Source of the DNA: Pseudofabraea citricarpa
Lineage: Eukaryota; Ascomycota; Leotiomycetes; Helotiales; Dermateaceae
Direction of reading: 5' to 3'
Assembly (NCBI GenBank): GCA_029641185.1
Contig: JAPWGK010000023.1
Coordinates: 496,001 to 560,000 of the forward strand
Length of the DNA stretch: 64,000 nucleotides
Under the pieces are notes generated by a model, which ran no database searches, was not told where the DNA came from, and saw only the letters and a list, made by a program, of their open reading frames with translations. Position numbers and translations under genes: made by a program. Of the stretch, positions 35,353 to 45,373 are shown piece after piece (position 1 is the first letter of the stretch; each line of letters starts with the position of its first letter).

Positions 35353-36867
35353 ATGGCTTCACGATCTTCTCACGAGGAGCCTTCTACTCCCACCGAAATC
35401 CCCGCTACCCCTCAACCCTCGAACGCTGACCTACCCGTCATGCAGACCGCTACACATACGTCTCCGACAAGATCAACGCTAGCCGGAGGTGCCTCATCAC
35501 ATACTCTGCCTACAGACCTTTCAAACCTGCCCAAAGATACATTGGATCGATCAATGACCCCACCACCATCTACACAATATACCAGTCGCCAACAAGGTCG
35601 AGAAACCTCGACGCCATCGATGCTCTCTTCTCCACCTCCTACCGTTACCAACGGCTTGGCACGACACAACATGAACTCAATAGTAGATTCTCATCCTTCC
35701 GAAGATCATCTAGAGGAAGCATCGGCAGACGAGTTACGTGACCTTGTCCGGACGCTCGTCGCCAATGGAACAAAGCAAGACGCCCTTCTGGCCGAATCAC
35801 GTATGACTATTGCTCATTTGAACCTGCAAATGAACATGCTCAGTGCCGAGAAAGAAAGCGAACTACAACGAATGGAGGTCGAGCATAATATGACGAAATG
35901 CGAGGTCAAGATGCTATCTATGGCTAGGTCTGATGTCAATACGCCTGGTAGTAGTCTCCTTACCAATTACATCAAACTTGATGAGAAGCATCAGGCTCTG
36001 GTTGATATAGTTGAAGCACTTCGCCATCGTCTTGACCGCGCGAAGAGGATTATCGACGCCAAAGATGACGAGATAACCGACTTGACAGAAGCCAATCAGA
36101 TGTACCGGAAACGCATCCAGGAAAAACATGATCTATACCAAGCTCTCAGAAGTCCAGGCGGCCCTTATCATTCTTCGAACCTCAAAACCCCTACTGGGAG
36201 CAATCCTAATACACCTCAGCAACACCGAAGTACTCCAAAGCGGACTCCTTTGTCTGGCCGGGTTGGCCGAGAGGAACCCTTTGCTGCACTTCTGCTAGCA
36301 GACCGTGTTTTGAGTCAGGAAAACAATAGTGCGCCTTCAACCCCTGTGATCGCTCGCCGAACTGAGCCACGCACTCCAGTTCGGCATCACCGTGGAGCAC
36401 AGTCTCTATCTGCTATTCAAACAACTCCAGGATCGACTCAAACTATGGCTGCGAGCTCAGCACTCCTTCCTTCTGCTCAGTTCCACCCCCAACAGACTCG
36501 AGAGCATCGTCGTCGTAAGAGTCGTGATAGCACCATCTCAGCCCCGGATGCTGAAGAAATTGCTCGTGCAGCACTCTCCAGCTTTCGTGATGATAGCGAA
36601 GAGATTAATGAGAGCCAGGCAAGCCAGACTGCAACTGAAATGCTTCGAGTGGACCCCCGTGAGTCTTTCGAAGTTGCATCTTCTCGTGCTGGAACCCCTG
36701 TATCTTCCGACAAGGCTGTGCAGCCCAAAAAGATGTATCATAACATAACCAAAGCGGCTATGGAAAAACGCAAACATATCGATGATGGGGGTGAGCATTT
36801 GGCGAAGAAGGTCCGAATGACTGGTGAGATTGGCTTGGGTATAGGGTTTAGTTCTCCAAGGATCTAA
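35353..36867 (+). CDS. Coiled-coil protein of unknown function
   Basis: A single exon encodes 504 residues starting MASRSSHEEP. I do not recognise the family. Residues 1 to about 125 are Ser/Thr/Pro-rich with many TP sites. Residues about 125-270 form a coiled coil; seen there are the heptad-like stretches RDLVRTLVANG, LNLQMNMLSAEKESEL and DIVEALRHRLDRAKRI. The rest is again disordered with repeated TP and SP dipeptides, a His/Arg/Lys-rich patch (REHRRRKSRDS) and a basic cluster near the C-terminus (KRKHIDD...KKVR) that could direct it to the nucleus. No membrane segment or signal peptide. Composition suggests a phospho-regulated structural or nuclear protein; that is inference only. Confidence 0.85.
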   Translation: MASRSSHEEPSTPTEIPATPQPSNADLPVMQTATHTSPTRSTLAGGASSHTLPTDLSNLPKDTLDRSMTPPPSTQYTSRQQGRETSTPSMLSSPPPTVTNGLARHNMNSIVDSHPSEDHLEEASADELRDLVRTLVANGTKQDALLAESRMTIAHLNLQMNMLSAEKESELQRMEVEHNMTKCEVKMLSMARSDVNTPGSSLLTNYIKLDEKHQALVDIVEALRHRLDRAKRIIDAKDDEITDLTEANQMYRKRIQEKHDLYQALRSPGGPYHSSNLKTPTGSNPNTPQQHRSTPKRTPLSGRVGREEPFAALLLADRVLSQENNSAPSTPVIARRTEPRTPVRHHRGAQSLSAIQTTPGSTQTMAASSALLPSAQFHPQQTREHRRRKSRDSTISAPDAEEIARAALSSFRDDSEEINESQASQTATEMLRVDPRESFEVASSRAGTPVSSDKAVQPKKMYHNITKAAMEKRKHIDDGGEHLAKKVRMTGEIGLGIGFSSPRI

Positions 36868-37874
36868 GGGTAATTGGCTTTCTCATTTCACTAGGATTTA
36901 TTTGAAATTTATGATACGTTTTTGGGAAGGATTTTATTATAGCTAATGACCTACGAAGTTTATGAAGTGGTTTGGGTAATTGGGTCGTAGGTCAATGGGG
37001 ACTTGCTTGTTTATGTATTCATGACTTACTTTCTACTTCTCTCTATTTAACTTGGTTATCATATACCACTCTGTTTGTAGGCATAATTAGGGCAATAAAA
37101 GTACAAACTGGATAGCAGTTTTTATTTAGCACAGATCAATGTTGGGCACAGCCATGTTGTCGCTTCAATGATGTAATATTCCATGAAAGAAAGGTCTCGT
37201 CTCAGATACTTGGATGTGGGACGCGTATTCAGGTACGATCTATATCAAGGTCATACAAGTCACCAACTAGCTCCTTCAATTTCCCCAGATAGTTGGACAC
37301 GAACAATCAACATCAGGGTCTTACCGAACCCGCCAATGAGACAAACGAAGCTGCACTGGCTCTGTTCCTGCTTTTGTAAGCAAGCACACCGCCTTCTTCG
37401 GATTCGCCAGAAATGAAAGGCACTCCTGGTTCTCATGAGCATCATTGAGCAATGCTTATCCGATCTTACATGCAAGCACTTCGAATCAGGAATAGACTGT
37501 GAGGTCCATGCCACAGAGCTTGCGGCACGAAGCGAAAATATACACTATCCGGACGTCTCCCCTCGCGTTGTGATATCCTAATCGAGAAAGCTTTGCGCAA
37601 CGTCTACTAGTCGTCCGACCTGCTTACACAGCCTCAATTATTCGACGCCTTTTCAATCATAGGACCACGGCAGGAGTATCTCTTGAGGACTCAACGTGTC
37701 ATCGTCAAAAAGAAATCCGACGGACACGGACACGGTCTGCATGGGCAGCGTGGCGCAGCTTGCATCTTGTCAGAAATTGTGTGCATTCACTGGACCGTCG
37801 TTCATCAACAGCTTGCTTGAACTGCAGGCAACAAAGGAGGTCGAGATAAACTGACACCCGCCAAATCTCAAACC
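36868..37874. other. Intergenic region
   Basis: 1007 bp with short frames only. T-rich after the coiled-coil gene. No repeat, RNA or coding signal that I can support. Confidence 0.55.
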
Positions 37875-40388
37875 ATGTCAAAAGATAGTTATATGGAGGC
37901 TTCGCAGTCGGCGGGCCTTGACCCCATTCAGACGTCACTTTCTGCTTCTCAACAGTCTTTACCAAAACCAACTCCGGCCGAAGACGCTTATAATTTGAAT
38001 GCTATATTGGGTCCCAATGTCTTTGACACAACTACCTTGAAATTGCCATTGCTCGATGAGCAGCAGAGTCACATGATGAGGTCTATTCTTGATATCTTTG
38101 ACTTGGAAGAAGAGCCCCCCAAAGAGGATGATGAGATGGCAGATGATGAGGAGGATATCGAGGAAGTTGTAGATCTCGAAGATCAACAAAAAAGAACCGA
38201 TCGGTTAAAAGGCATCTTATCGACGTTGGCTCAACTATGGTGGTCAGATTCTCAGTATATGGATGATGTCACAGAGAAGTTGGCGGATGGGAGTCGAGAT
38301 CGTGAGTTTTTTTTTACGTGTTATTTTAATTTTTTCTCTGAATTTCTGGTTGAGATTGTGTCTGGCTTTCCACAATTAGGCATGCCAAGAAGTCAAAACG
38401 GTCTGACTAACATCAACTCAGCAAAATGGAGAATACCACTGGGTGATGCTGGTGTCTTGAACTTCTTTCTCGAGATACTAAGTGCGCATACCTTACGGCA
38501 CAACCTAAAAATACATATCATGCGTCTCGTTGGCAATTCATGTGCAGATACAGGTATGTAGCGCCTGTCGGATCATATTACGTTGCAGAACTGACATTTA
38601 TAGACGAGAACAGATCAAGAGTCGTCTGTTCAAACTACTTACCTTCGATTATATTGCAATTAAAAGATACCACTTTACTTCCCTTTGCAATCCCTGTTCT
38701 TTATAATATTATCATTGACTATGGTGAGTTGATTTTGTTTATTGTGTAGATATGGCACTAATTTGAATAGAACCTGCTCAATTACAAGCTTCCAACTCTG
38801 GTTTGAGCAGAGAACTTATTGAGCTGGTCTCAAGTCCAAGATTCAATGATATCAGAGCTTTCCTTGGATACATCTGCAAATTACTGGGTCTTCTCATTAC
38901 GCAAGGTATTTTACATCGAATGGGCATTTTCATACTGGGCTAACCATGACAGCCTCCGAGCCAGAACATGCTCCTGATAACACAGCTATCGTATTGCTGC
39001 AATTGGCTGCCGACAGAGAGAACATGGCAGACATGGATGACTTCTTGGCTTTGGTAAACACAGCTGTAGCATACCTCAAGTACGAGAAGTTCCAGAAAGC
39101 CTTCTTTGTCCACGGATCTCTCGATGTTACTCTTTCAATTCTTGTGGACTCTTACACGAGGTTTGATTCGCACCCTTCGATTTGGCCATCGCCACCTGAT
39201 CAGGATGACGCCAAACAACTCTCCCAAATGCGTAGTGGTCTTAACCAAGCGCTCTCTGACATTTCATCCCTGCCAGAATTTGCCATTGCGGTACCGGTCA
39301 TCTCCCCGTTCTCCAGCTCATTGAGACGATGGCTATCCAGCCCTCAGATCCAGCTTCAAGTTTGTGCTTGTATCATGCTTGGAAACATCGCTCGCTCTGA
39401 TGCTGCTTGTGAAGAATTCGTACACACATGTCAAGTTCACAAGCCATTGATCGCTGTCCTCAACGAGACAAGCGATTCTCAACTTCTGCATGCGACTCTT
39501 GGCTTTCTTAAAAACCTTGCTCTACCAGCCAAAAACAAGGTAGCTCTGGGTGAAGCAGGTCTCATGGATGCCTTGCCTAGACTATGGGCTCTAGATACTC
39601 TACAGCAGATACAATACTCGTCAATTTCACTTGGTCGAGTATTGGTCATAGGAACATTTGAGAATATTCGCCTAATGGCACAGCGTCTTTCGAGTGATCC
39701 TGATTCACCGGCAAATATGCGATCACACATATCACTGCTCATAGCCTTATTCGAACGAACAGACGTGGAACCCATCAAGATGGAGATCGCGCGCTTGCTC
39801 ACAGCCATCGCGCGAGTCATCAACACATACAAAGGCCGCACTCCAGAAGACATGGAGAAAATCCGCAAGAAATTCTTCAACATGCATCCCGACGTCGGCC
39901 GACCTCTCTCATTTATGGTGAGCCAGAAGAAATGGCCGGTCGTGCGAAGCGAGGGATGGTTCGTCTTCGCCCTGATGGCGCGATATCCCGAAGGCGCAGA
40001 ATGCATCTCGAACATCATGCACGACGTGCACATCTTCCAGCCGCTGGTCGAGATGCTCACGGGCCGATCGATCGTCGACGGCATGCCCATCTCTTCGCCA
40101 ACAGTCTCTAGTCCTGACATCAGCACAAGTCCCGAATCGGAAGTCAGCAACATGATCCAGGGCTTGTCGCCCGAAGCCGTACAGCCGCAGGCGCAATCGG
40201 CCGAGATGGCGCGCATCGATCGCGAGAACGGCTTGGTTCTCGTCAGCGAGCTGCTGAAGAACTGGGGGAGCGAGATGGCTGTCATGCGTAGGACGCTGTT
40301 TGAGGACCTGCTGAAGGGTGGTGGCGAGTTGGTTCTCTTGTCGCAGCAGTCTGAGAAGGAAAAGTCGAGTCAGCCTGAGAGTGGGTAG
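37875..40388 (+). CDS. Armadillo-repeat GTPase-interacting protein (SmgGDS/RAP1GDS1-like)
   Basis: Exons 37875-38301, 38422-38553, 38604-38723, 38771-38905 and 38953-40388 join in frame to 749 residues. All introns begin with a GTGAGT or GTATGT/GTATTT donor and interrupt a codon after its first base. The N-terminus is disordered and acidic (EEDIEEVVDLED). Then follow armadillo-type helical repeats, including GDAGVLNFFLEIL, HIMRLVGNSCADT, CACIMLGNIARSDAACEEF and LGFLKNLALPAKNKVALGEAGLM. The CMLGNIARSD- and FLKNLA-like repeats and overall length match SmgGDS (RAP1GDS1), an atypical exchange factor and chaperone for small GTPases with a C-terminal polybasic tail (Rho/Rap). A general ARM protein is the alternative. 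The substrate GTPase here is unknown. Confidence 0.88.
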
Positions 40389-41041
40389 GGTTAGAATTCA
40401 TACATCTATATTTGAATAAGAGAGGTGGGTTTCTGTGAGTGTGAGTGTGAGTGTGAGTGTGCGTGTGTGTGAAGACGTAGTACGGTAAAGTCAAATCAAC
40501 CTTCCCATCTCCCCATCTCGAACTATGTTCTTTTATGCTGCGAGACCACGATAGGTGGACAGATAGATTAGAAAGGACTCCTTCTTGTCTTTTCTCTCCT
40601 CTCCTCTCATCCACCTCTCACAATCCCGTTCACTTGCACGAAATCCAAACTGAAACGAATGACTAGTATTTTTTCCACAGTCCCAAATCCTAACGAGTGA
40701 GTAAATCCAATTCTTCCAATTCTTCCTCTTCTCTTTGCAGCATGGACCAAGGGCCGAGCGAGTGACTGTTGAGTATATAGGTTACTCATCATAGAACAAA
40801 CCCCAGATCCCAAACCCAAACCTTCAAGCCCCTTTTCCTCCTCATCGCATACCTCAGGCACAGAAAGAAGGACAGAAAGGAAAAGCAAAAGACCAAAGCA
40901 CGCCCAGGAAACCAAGTGCCCAAAACGAAAAAAAAAGAAGAAGAAAAGAAAAAAAGTCTGGCCCGTCTCCTCTGTCCGTCCACCCCTTCCTTCTGGTTCT
41001 CTCTTCCTCCGGCCGTGGTTGTAGCTTCCTCTCTACCTCGC
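40389..41041. other. Intergenic region with GTGAGT repeat
   Basis: Just after the SmgGDS-like stop a degenerate GTGAGT/GTGTGT tract runs from about 40436 to 40471. The rest holds GA-rich and T/C-rich low-complexity DNA. This is the meeting place of two 3' ends, with no gene seen. Confidence 0.6.
40436..40471. repeat. Degenerate GTGAGT/GTGTGT repeat
   Basis: Alternating GTGAGT units followed by GTGCGTGTGT. Simple repeat. Confidence 0.85.
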
Positions 41042-41533
41042 CTAGGTAAGTTTGCAGACGTTCTGTCCCCCGCTCTGTATATGCCCCCCGGACGCGTCAG
41101 CGCGAAGGAAGAAAAGGAGGAGAGGGGAGAGAGAGAGGATAGAGGAATGAAAGAAGAGAAAGGAAAGGAGAGGAGAGGAACGTACGTAAGCACAACAAGC
41201 CACCGTGCCGCCGGTATTGCAGAAGAAGTTATTGACGCCGTTGACGACGTTGGGCCGGGCAGCTTGACCTGTTTATTTGGGGTTTGAGTTATTCTCGCCT
41301 TTTCTTTTCTGTCTTTCGTCTCTTAATCTGGGAGGGGGGGACAAACAATTCACGCCGACTTGCACATTCCCGCACTGGGCATTCAATGGGTGCTGCCGCG
41401 TGAGGAATTGCGTGCAGCAGACGCCGTTCTCGCTCTCGGTGCAGATCAGCGCCGAGCTGGGGGTGCTGAGAGCGAGGAGGACGAGGAGACCGGGGACGAG
41501 AGTGCTGAGACGGTTGGCGAGTTGCATCTTCAT
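41042..41533 (-). CDS. Hydrophobin (class I-like), with one extra cysteine
   Basis: Minus-strand exons 41347-41533, 41186-41268 and 41042-41074 give 100 residues; introns are 78 and 111 bp. The start has an N-terminal signal peptide (hydrophobic core LVPGLLVLLALS, cleavage likely after SSA at about residue 28). The Cys pattern is C31, C39-C40, C63, C79, C87-C88, C97. The spacings (7, 22, 15, 7, 8) fit the class I hydrophobin consensus, with C63 (in QVGVNC) as Cys4. C54 is an additional cysteine. Hydrophobins self-assemble at air-water interfaces and coat spores and aerial hyphae. The first donor is GTTTGT, chosen because only this phase completes the TGT codon of C63 and continues with QAARPNVVNG. 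A TATAAATA box lies about 95 bp upstream. Confidence 0.82.
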
Positions 41534-43070
41534 CTCTTTTGCGAGGGCTTTTTCTTCGCTGCGGTGGATGTTTGTGAAGCTTGAAGATGGTGGTGAAGAG
41601 GATAGGGAGAGAGTGAACAGTGTTATTTATACATGGGATTTTCCACTTCTTCCTTCTACAGGTATACAGCATACAGCTCATGGCGAGAGCTGAAGTCAGG
41701 TTGGAAGCTAATTCTTTCTGACTGAGCCTGTTCTGCTTCGGAATTCGGTCAGATGTCTGTAGGGCTGAAAAACAGTGGAGTTTACATCAACAAATGAATG
41801 TCCGGAAAACCTCTCATAGGATCTGTTTCTTGTGGTCTTGGTGACAATCGAAACTTTCTCCTTCCCCACCTTGCTTTACTTCAGCCCTGTGTGCTGAGTT
41901 TGGCGTCTGACATTAGAGAGGGGAACCTCAGCTGTGACTTGTGCGGAGAATGGGCTTTTACTTTGAAGCCTGCACTTGCTCGAATACTTACGGATGAGAG
42001 ATGACAAATAGGAAATATGAAGACAGTTAACTACTACGACTACTAGCAATCACTTGATTGCTAGCGAAGAGACAGGCAGGCAAGAGATAACTCCAATATC
42101 CAATATCCAAATTCAAGAAACAAGAGAAGCTGAACATTTAGGCTGGGCTCATGACTTATAAGCTTCGTGCTAATCTAAACCTCGTTGTACCTCATGCTGT
42201 GTAGTACCAGCAAGGAAGGGAGAGACTGCTTTGGAGTCATGGTGAGAGGTTTGGCTCTTGGATCCGAGAACAACTCTGCTAACGGTGCTCCGCTGACGGC
42301 GACACAAGACTTTCCATTTCTTGTGAAAATGATTTAAGATCCGAGACATAGCTGATGGTCATTTGGTCCTTGGCTCCTTGCATGATAGTTTAAGCTTAAA
42401 CCATAACTTGCGATATCTGGGGAAGATCCGCTGTGCACTGGCAAATCAGCGACCGTAACAGAACAAAGTTGATCGAGATCAGCCCGGGAGGAGAAGAGTC
42501 CGAAGCATTCCGGATATGCTTGTGGCCCTTGACTAACAGCATCCGGTAGTCCAGATACTTTATTCAGCTGAATGAGTCTTTCCATGGCATTGTGTAACTC
42601 AACCCTTACGTGCAGTGGTATTTGTGATCGTGTAACGAGCACCATTGATTCGTCTGCATACCACGATGGATCATTCTCGATACAAACTCAGCTGCTCATT
42701 TGAAATATTTCAGCCATTGATCTTGACCTTCCGAAAGCGCTCATAATAGATTCGGAAAACTTTCAGAACTTTACGTCATGGCCGTGAACCTTTGGTGTTT
42801 GTGTAAATTTGATCTGCGTGTATGAGCCAGATGTAGCAAACTCCGACAGAAGAAAGAATGGATCAACAGGAACTTTGAGGTTCCGAAAATGATCATTGTG
42901 ATAATAAAAAGGCCCACCCACCTACCAGACTTCTGGGACGAAGATAAAGTGCATCCTCACATCGAGATATACCCAAACCTGACCTGATCTGCAATCGATA
43001 GCGAGAGAGCTTTGCAAGAATTTCATCCTTCGGTAACTGCTTAACCGTGACCGATCTCTTGTACTTCACG
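41534..43070. promoter_or_regulatory. Intergenic region between hydrophobin and a secreted-protein gene
   Basis: 1537 bp between two start codons transcribed in opposite directions. It contains the hydrophobin TATA box (41624-41631). No convincing coding frame or RNA gene. Confidence 0.55.
41624..41631 (-). promoter_or_regulatory. TATA box of the hydrophobin gene
   Basis: TATAAATA on the minus strand, about 91-98 bp upstream of the hydrophobin start codon. It matches the consensus exactly and suits a strongly expressed surface-protein gene. Confidence 0.6.
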
Positions 43071-43759
43071 ATGAAGTGGTTCTCGCTGGCGGGGTTGTGG
43101 ACCTTGACTCTCATAACATGGTATGGAAATAATATTCCACTGGTATATTGGTACTGACAGACTTTAGCTCTGAACCCACTTTAGCAATTCCAGAGCCAGT
43201 ACAAAATATCGAAGTTCGTGCAGAGCCGCCTGCAGGCAATCTGCAGAGGCTTTTCAAGCTCGCTATCATCCCTGCCTTCGACTGCCTATCACTGCAGGCG
43301 AGTAACCAGTATGGCTTAACACGTTGGGTCGGTGGTGGCTTCACTGGTCTCACGCAGAATACGAAGGATGCAGGAGGAAACTTCACCATCACATCTGAGG
43401 GGTGGCTGGCGTATTCCTCCAAGTTCTCGGATGGATCTGGAGAAGTCGCCTATTATAAAGATTCGCTTGCTAAAGTTCTCAATGGCTCTCCCAGTCAAAG
43501 TACGACAATCAATTTTCGGACACCACTTAGCCAGATGAACCAACCCTTCAAGAGGGATGATCTTCAAGGCCGCTTCAGCACGGCTCCTAAAAACGGCGAC
43601 AGCATCTTGGTCTTCTCGAACCCGAACTTTCCGTTGTTGTTGACTCAAGCCAAGTACTGTACTGGCAATGGGGTCGGGCAGAGTCTGCAAGCTTATGTCA
43701 ACAATGTGGTGCCATATACCGGATGCAATAGAGTTCAGTTGGTTATTGTATACCTCTGA
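43071..43759 (+). CDS. Small secreted protein, unrecognised
   Basis: Exons 43071-43120 and 43168-43759 give 213 residues. A 47-bp intron (GTATGG donor, TTTAG acceptor) joins an N-terminal signal peptide starting MKWFSLAGLWTL (cleavage likely after the TLA that follows SEP) to the rest. I do not recognise a domain. The mature part begins with an IPEPVQ region and continues with a Gly/Thr/Asn-rich beta-type region (RWVGGGFTGLTQN, GNFTITSEGWLAYSS), Asn-X-Ser/Thr glycosylation sites, and a dibasic KRDD site that could be cut by a Kex2-like protease. Mature Cys residues are few (in AFDCLS, KYCTG and YTGCN). Candidate secreted effector or cell-surface protein; function unknown. The opposite-strand frame at 43316-44041 is a shadow. 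Confidence 0.75.
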
Positions 43760-45373
43760 TAGCCGTCTTGGGAACTTTGTATTAGGGTAGCCGAGTACGC
43801 AATCACTTAGTAACGGGGCGTAGAAATCTGGCTGTATTATTACTGTCAAGTGCCGTAGTTTGAATAGAACTTGCCATGCTTTCGAGACGAGTGTGCTAAA
43901 ATTCAAAGCCCGATCTTCACCCGGCCATTTCTTCCTTTTCCTTCTAGACTGTCTTGTAGAAAGTGTAACTGACAGAGAGCGGGTGCAAGCCTGCAAGGGC
44001 GCACTTCTTGGGGTACGAGGTGCAGGTGTGAAATGGCTCAAAAAGCGGAGAGATTATTTCAAAGGAGGCTGGGGGGGTTTGAGGCGAAGGTTCAAGCGAC
44101 GAGGTTAGTTCTAGTTCCAGTGACCAAGCCCGTCATGTGACTTGACCGCTTCGCCGTTGACGCTCAATCGCTTCTCTTATCTGCCGCCAAGTTGCCCCAA
44201 GAGTTCAGGTATTCGCCCAGCACTTGTATCCCACCCCGTTTGTCCGAAGCAAAGCGAAGCCTCTGACCAGAAAGCCTCTTCGGACAAGCTTTATATGCTC
44301 AATGTTTGCGGCATACAGTACTGTGGTATAGTACTTCCTACATGGATAGAGACCTTCTTGCCTGGACCTTGCATCTGCCGTCGGGTCAGTGGTCACGTTA
44401 TCCATCGTACGTACAGTAACTAGTTCGAGCACTTGTTCGGTAAGGCCGAAGCACCAGCATATCGAGGCGGCTGGTACAGTACTACAGTACGTACCTCTGC
44501 ACTCTGCAGCAATGCAGCCAGATCCCAAGGGTCCCAAGGATCCCAAGGCTCTAAGACCCGCTAAGTGCTCCTCCTCCTCCTTGAACCTTCTTTGGGAACT
44601 CTCTTATCACAGCCAGACTGACCTATCAAGATCCCTTCACCCCTTCCCCCACCCCAGGACTAGGTTATGGGACTGGGTTATGTCCTGCCCCCCGTCCCCA
44701 ATCACGCGATCCAATTACGGCATTCTCTTGTCCCCCAAGATACAAGGAGATACAAGATACTGAGGAGAACAAGATACGCATTGCCTCTAGCTGCCGCATC
44801 ATTGCCCGCTATTGAGCCCCCCCCCCCCAAGAGTCTGGATCCGCTGCCATGATACCGTACTGTACCATACCAACAGTATTCCCGACTCCAGAAGACGCAG
44901 AGAAAGTTCCATGGAACTATTCTACCTGGTCTTGGGACAGTACAGTACGCATACACTCCTGTGCAACATGATCATGCAGGCCTGCTCAACCAACCGACGT
45001 CCAGCTTCCAGAATCAATCCACAAAGGATCTCATCGAGCCCGACCCTGTCAACCCCGTACGTACTCCGTATCTGTAACCAATTACTTCAGAGACCACCAA
45101 TTACCGATATCTACAGCTTAGCACGCGAATTCTGAAGATTACTACTTGGCACAGCCGTGTCTACGCTGCATGGAGCCATCCCAACCCGTGAGACATGGGT
45201 AGCTTTCACTCCCCTCGCGGTAACACCGAGTCAAGTTCATGCCAGCCTTATCGTATGACAACATCGCCTGGCTGTTGATCCCAAAGTATATATATTTCTT
45301 TCTCCCCCTCACTTCCATCTCCATTCTTGACCGCCCGTCTCCCACAAGCAGGAAGCAGAATCTTTTGTTCATC
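43760..45373. promoter_or_regulatory. Intergenic region with palindromic AGTAC motifs upstream of the permease
   Basis: 1614 bp without a convincing gene. Between 44315 and about 45069 the sequence carries at least six copies of AGTAC/GTAC-centred palindromes, plus a C10-like run at 44818-44828. A TATATATAT stretch lies about 80 bp upstream of the permease start. These are possible regulatory sites for the permease, or simple sequence; see findings. Confidence 0.5.
45287..45295 (+). promoter_or_regulatory. TATA-like element of the permease gene
   Basis: A TATATATAT run ends 78 bp upstream of the ATG and is followed by a C/T-rich stretch, the common layout of fungal core promoters. Confidence 0.5.

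Noticed and set aside
39479..40285. Minus-strand frame of 268 codons opposite the SmgGDS-like gene
   Set aside because: Fully inside a spliced gene with clear armadillo repeats; shadow frame.
41042..41533. Class II hydrophobin as the identity of the small Cys-rich gene
   Set aside because: Spacing between the second Cys pair and Cys4 (22) and between Cys4 and Cys5 (15) fits class I better, and there is no class II GLYSN-type motif.
43316..44041. Minus-strand frame of 241 codons over the secreted-protein gene
   Set aside because: The plus strand has signal peptide, intron with good splice sites and protein-like composition; the minus frame has none.
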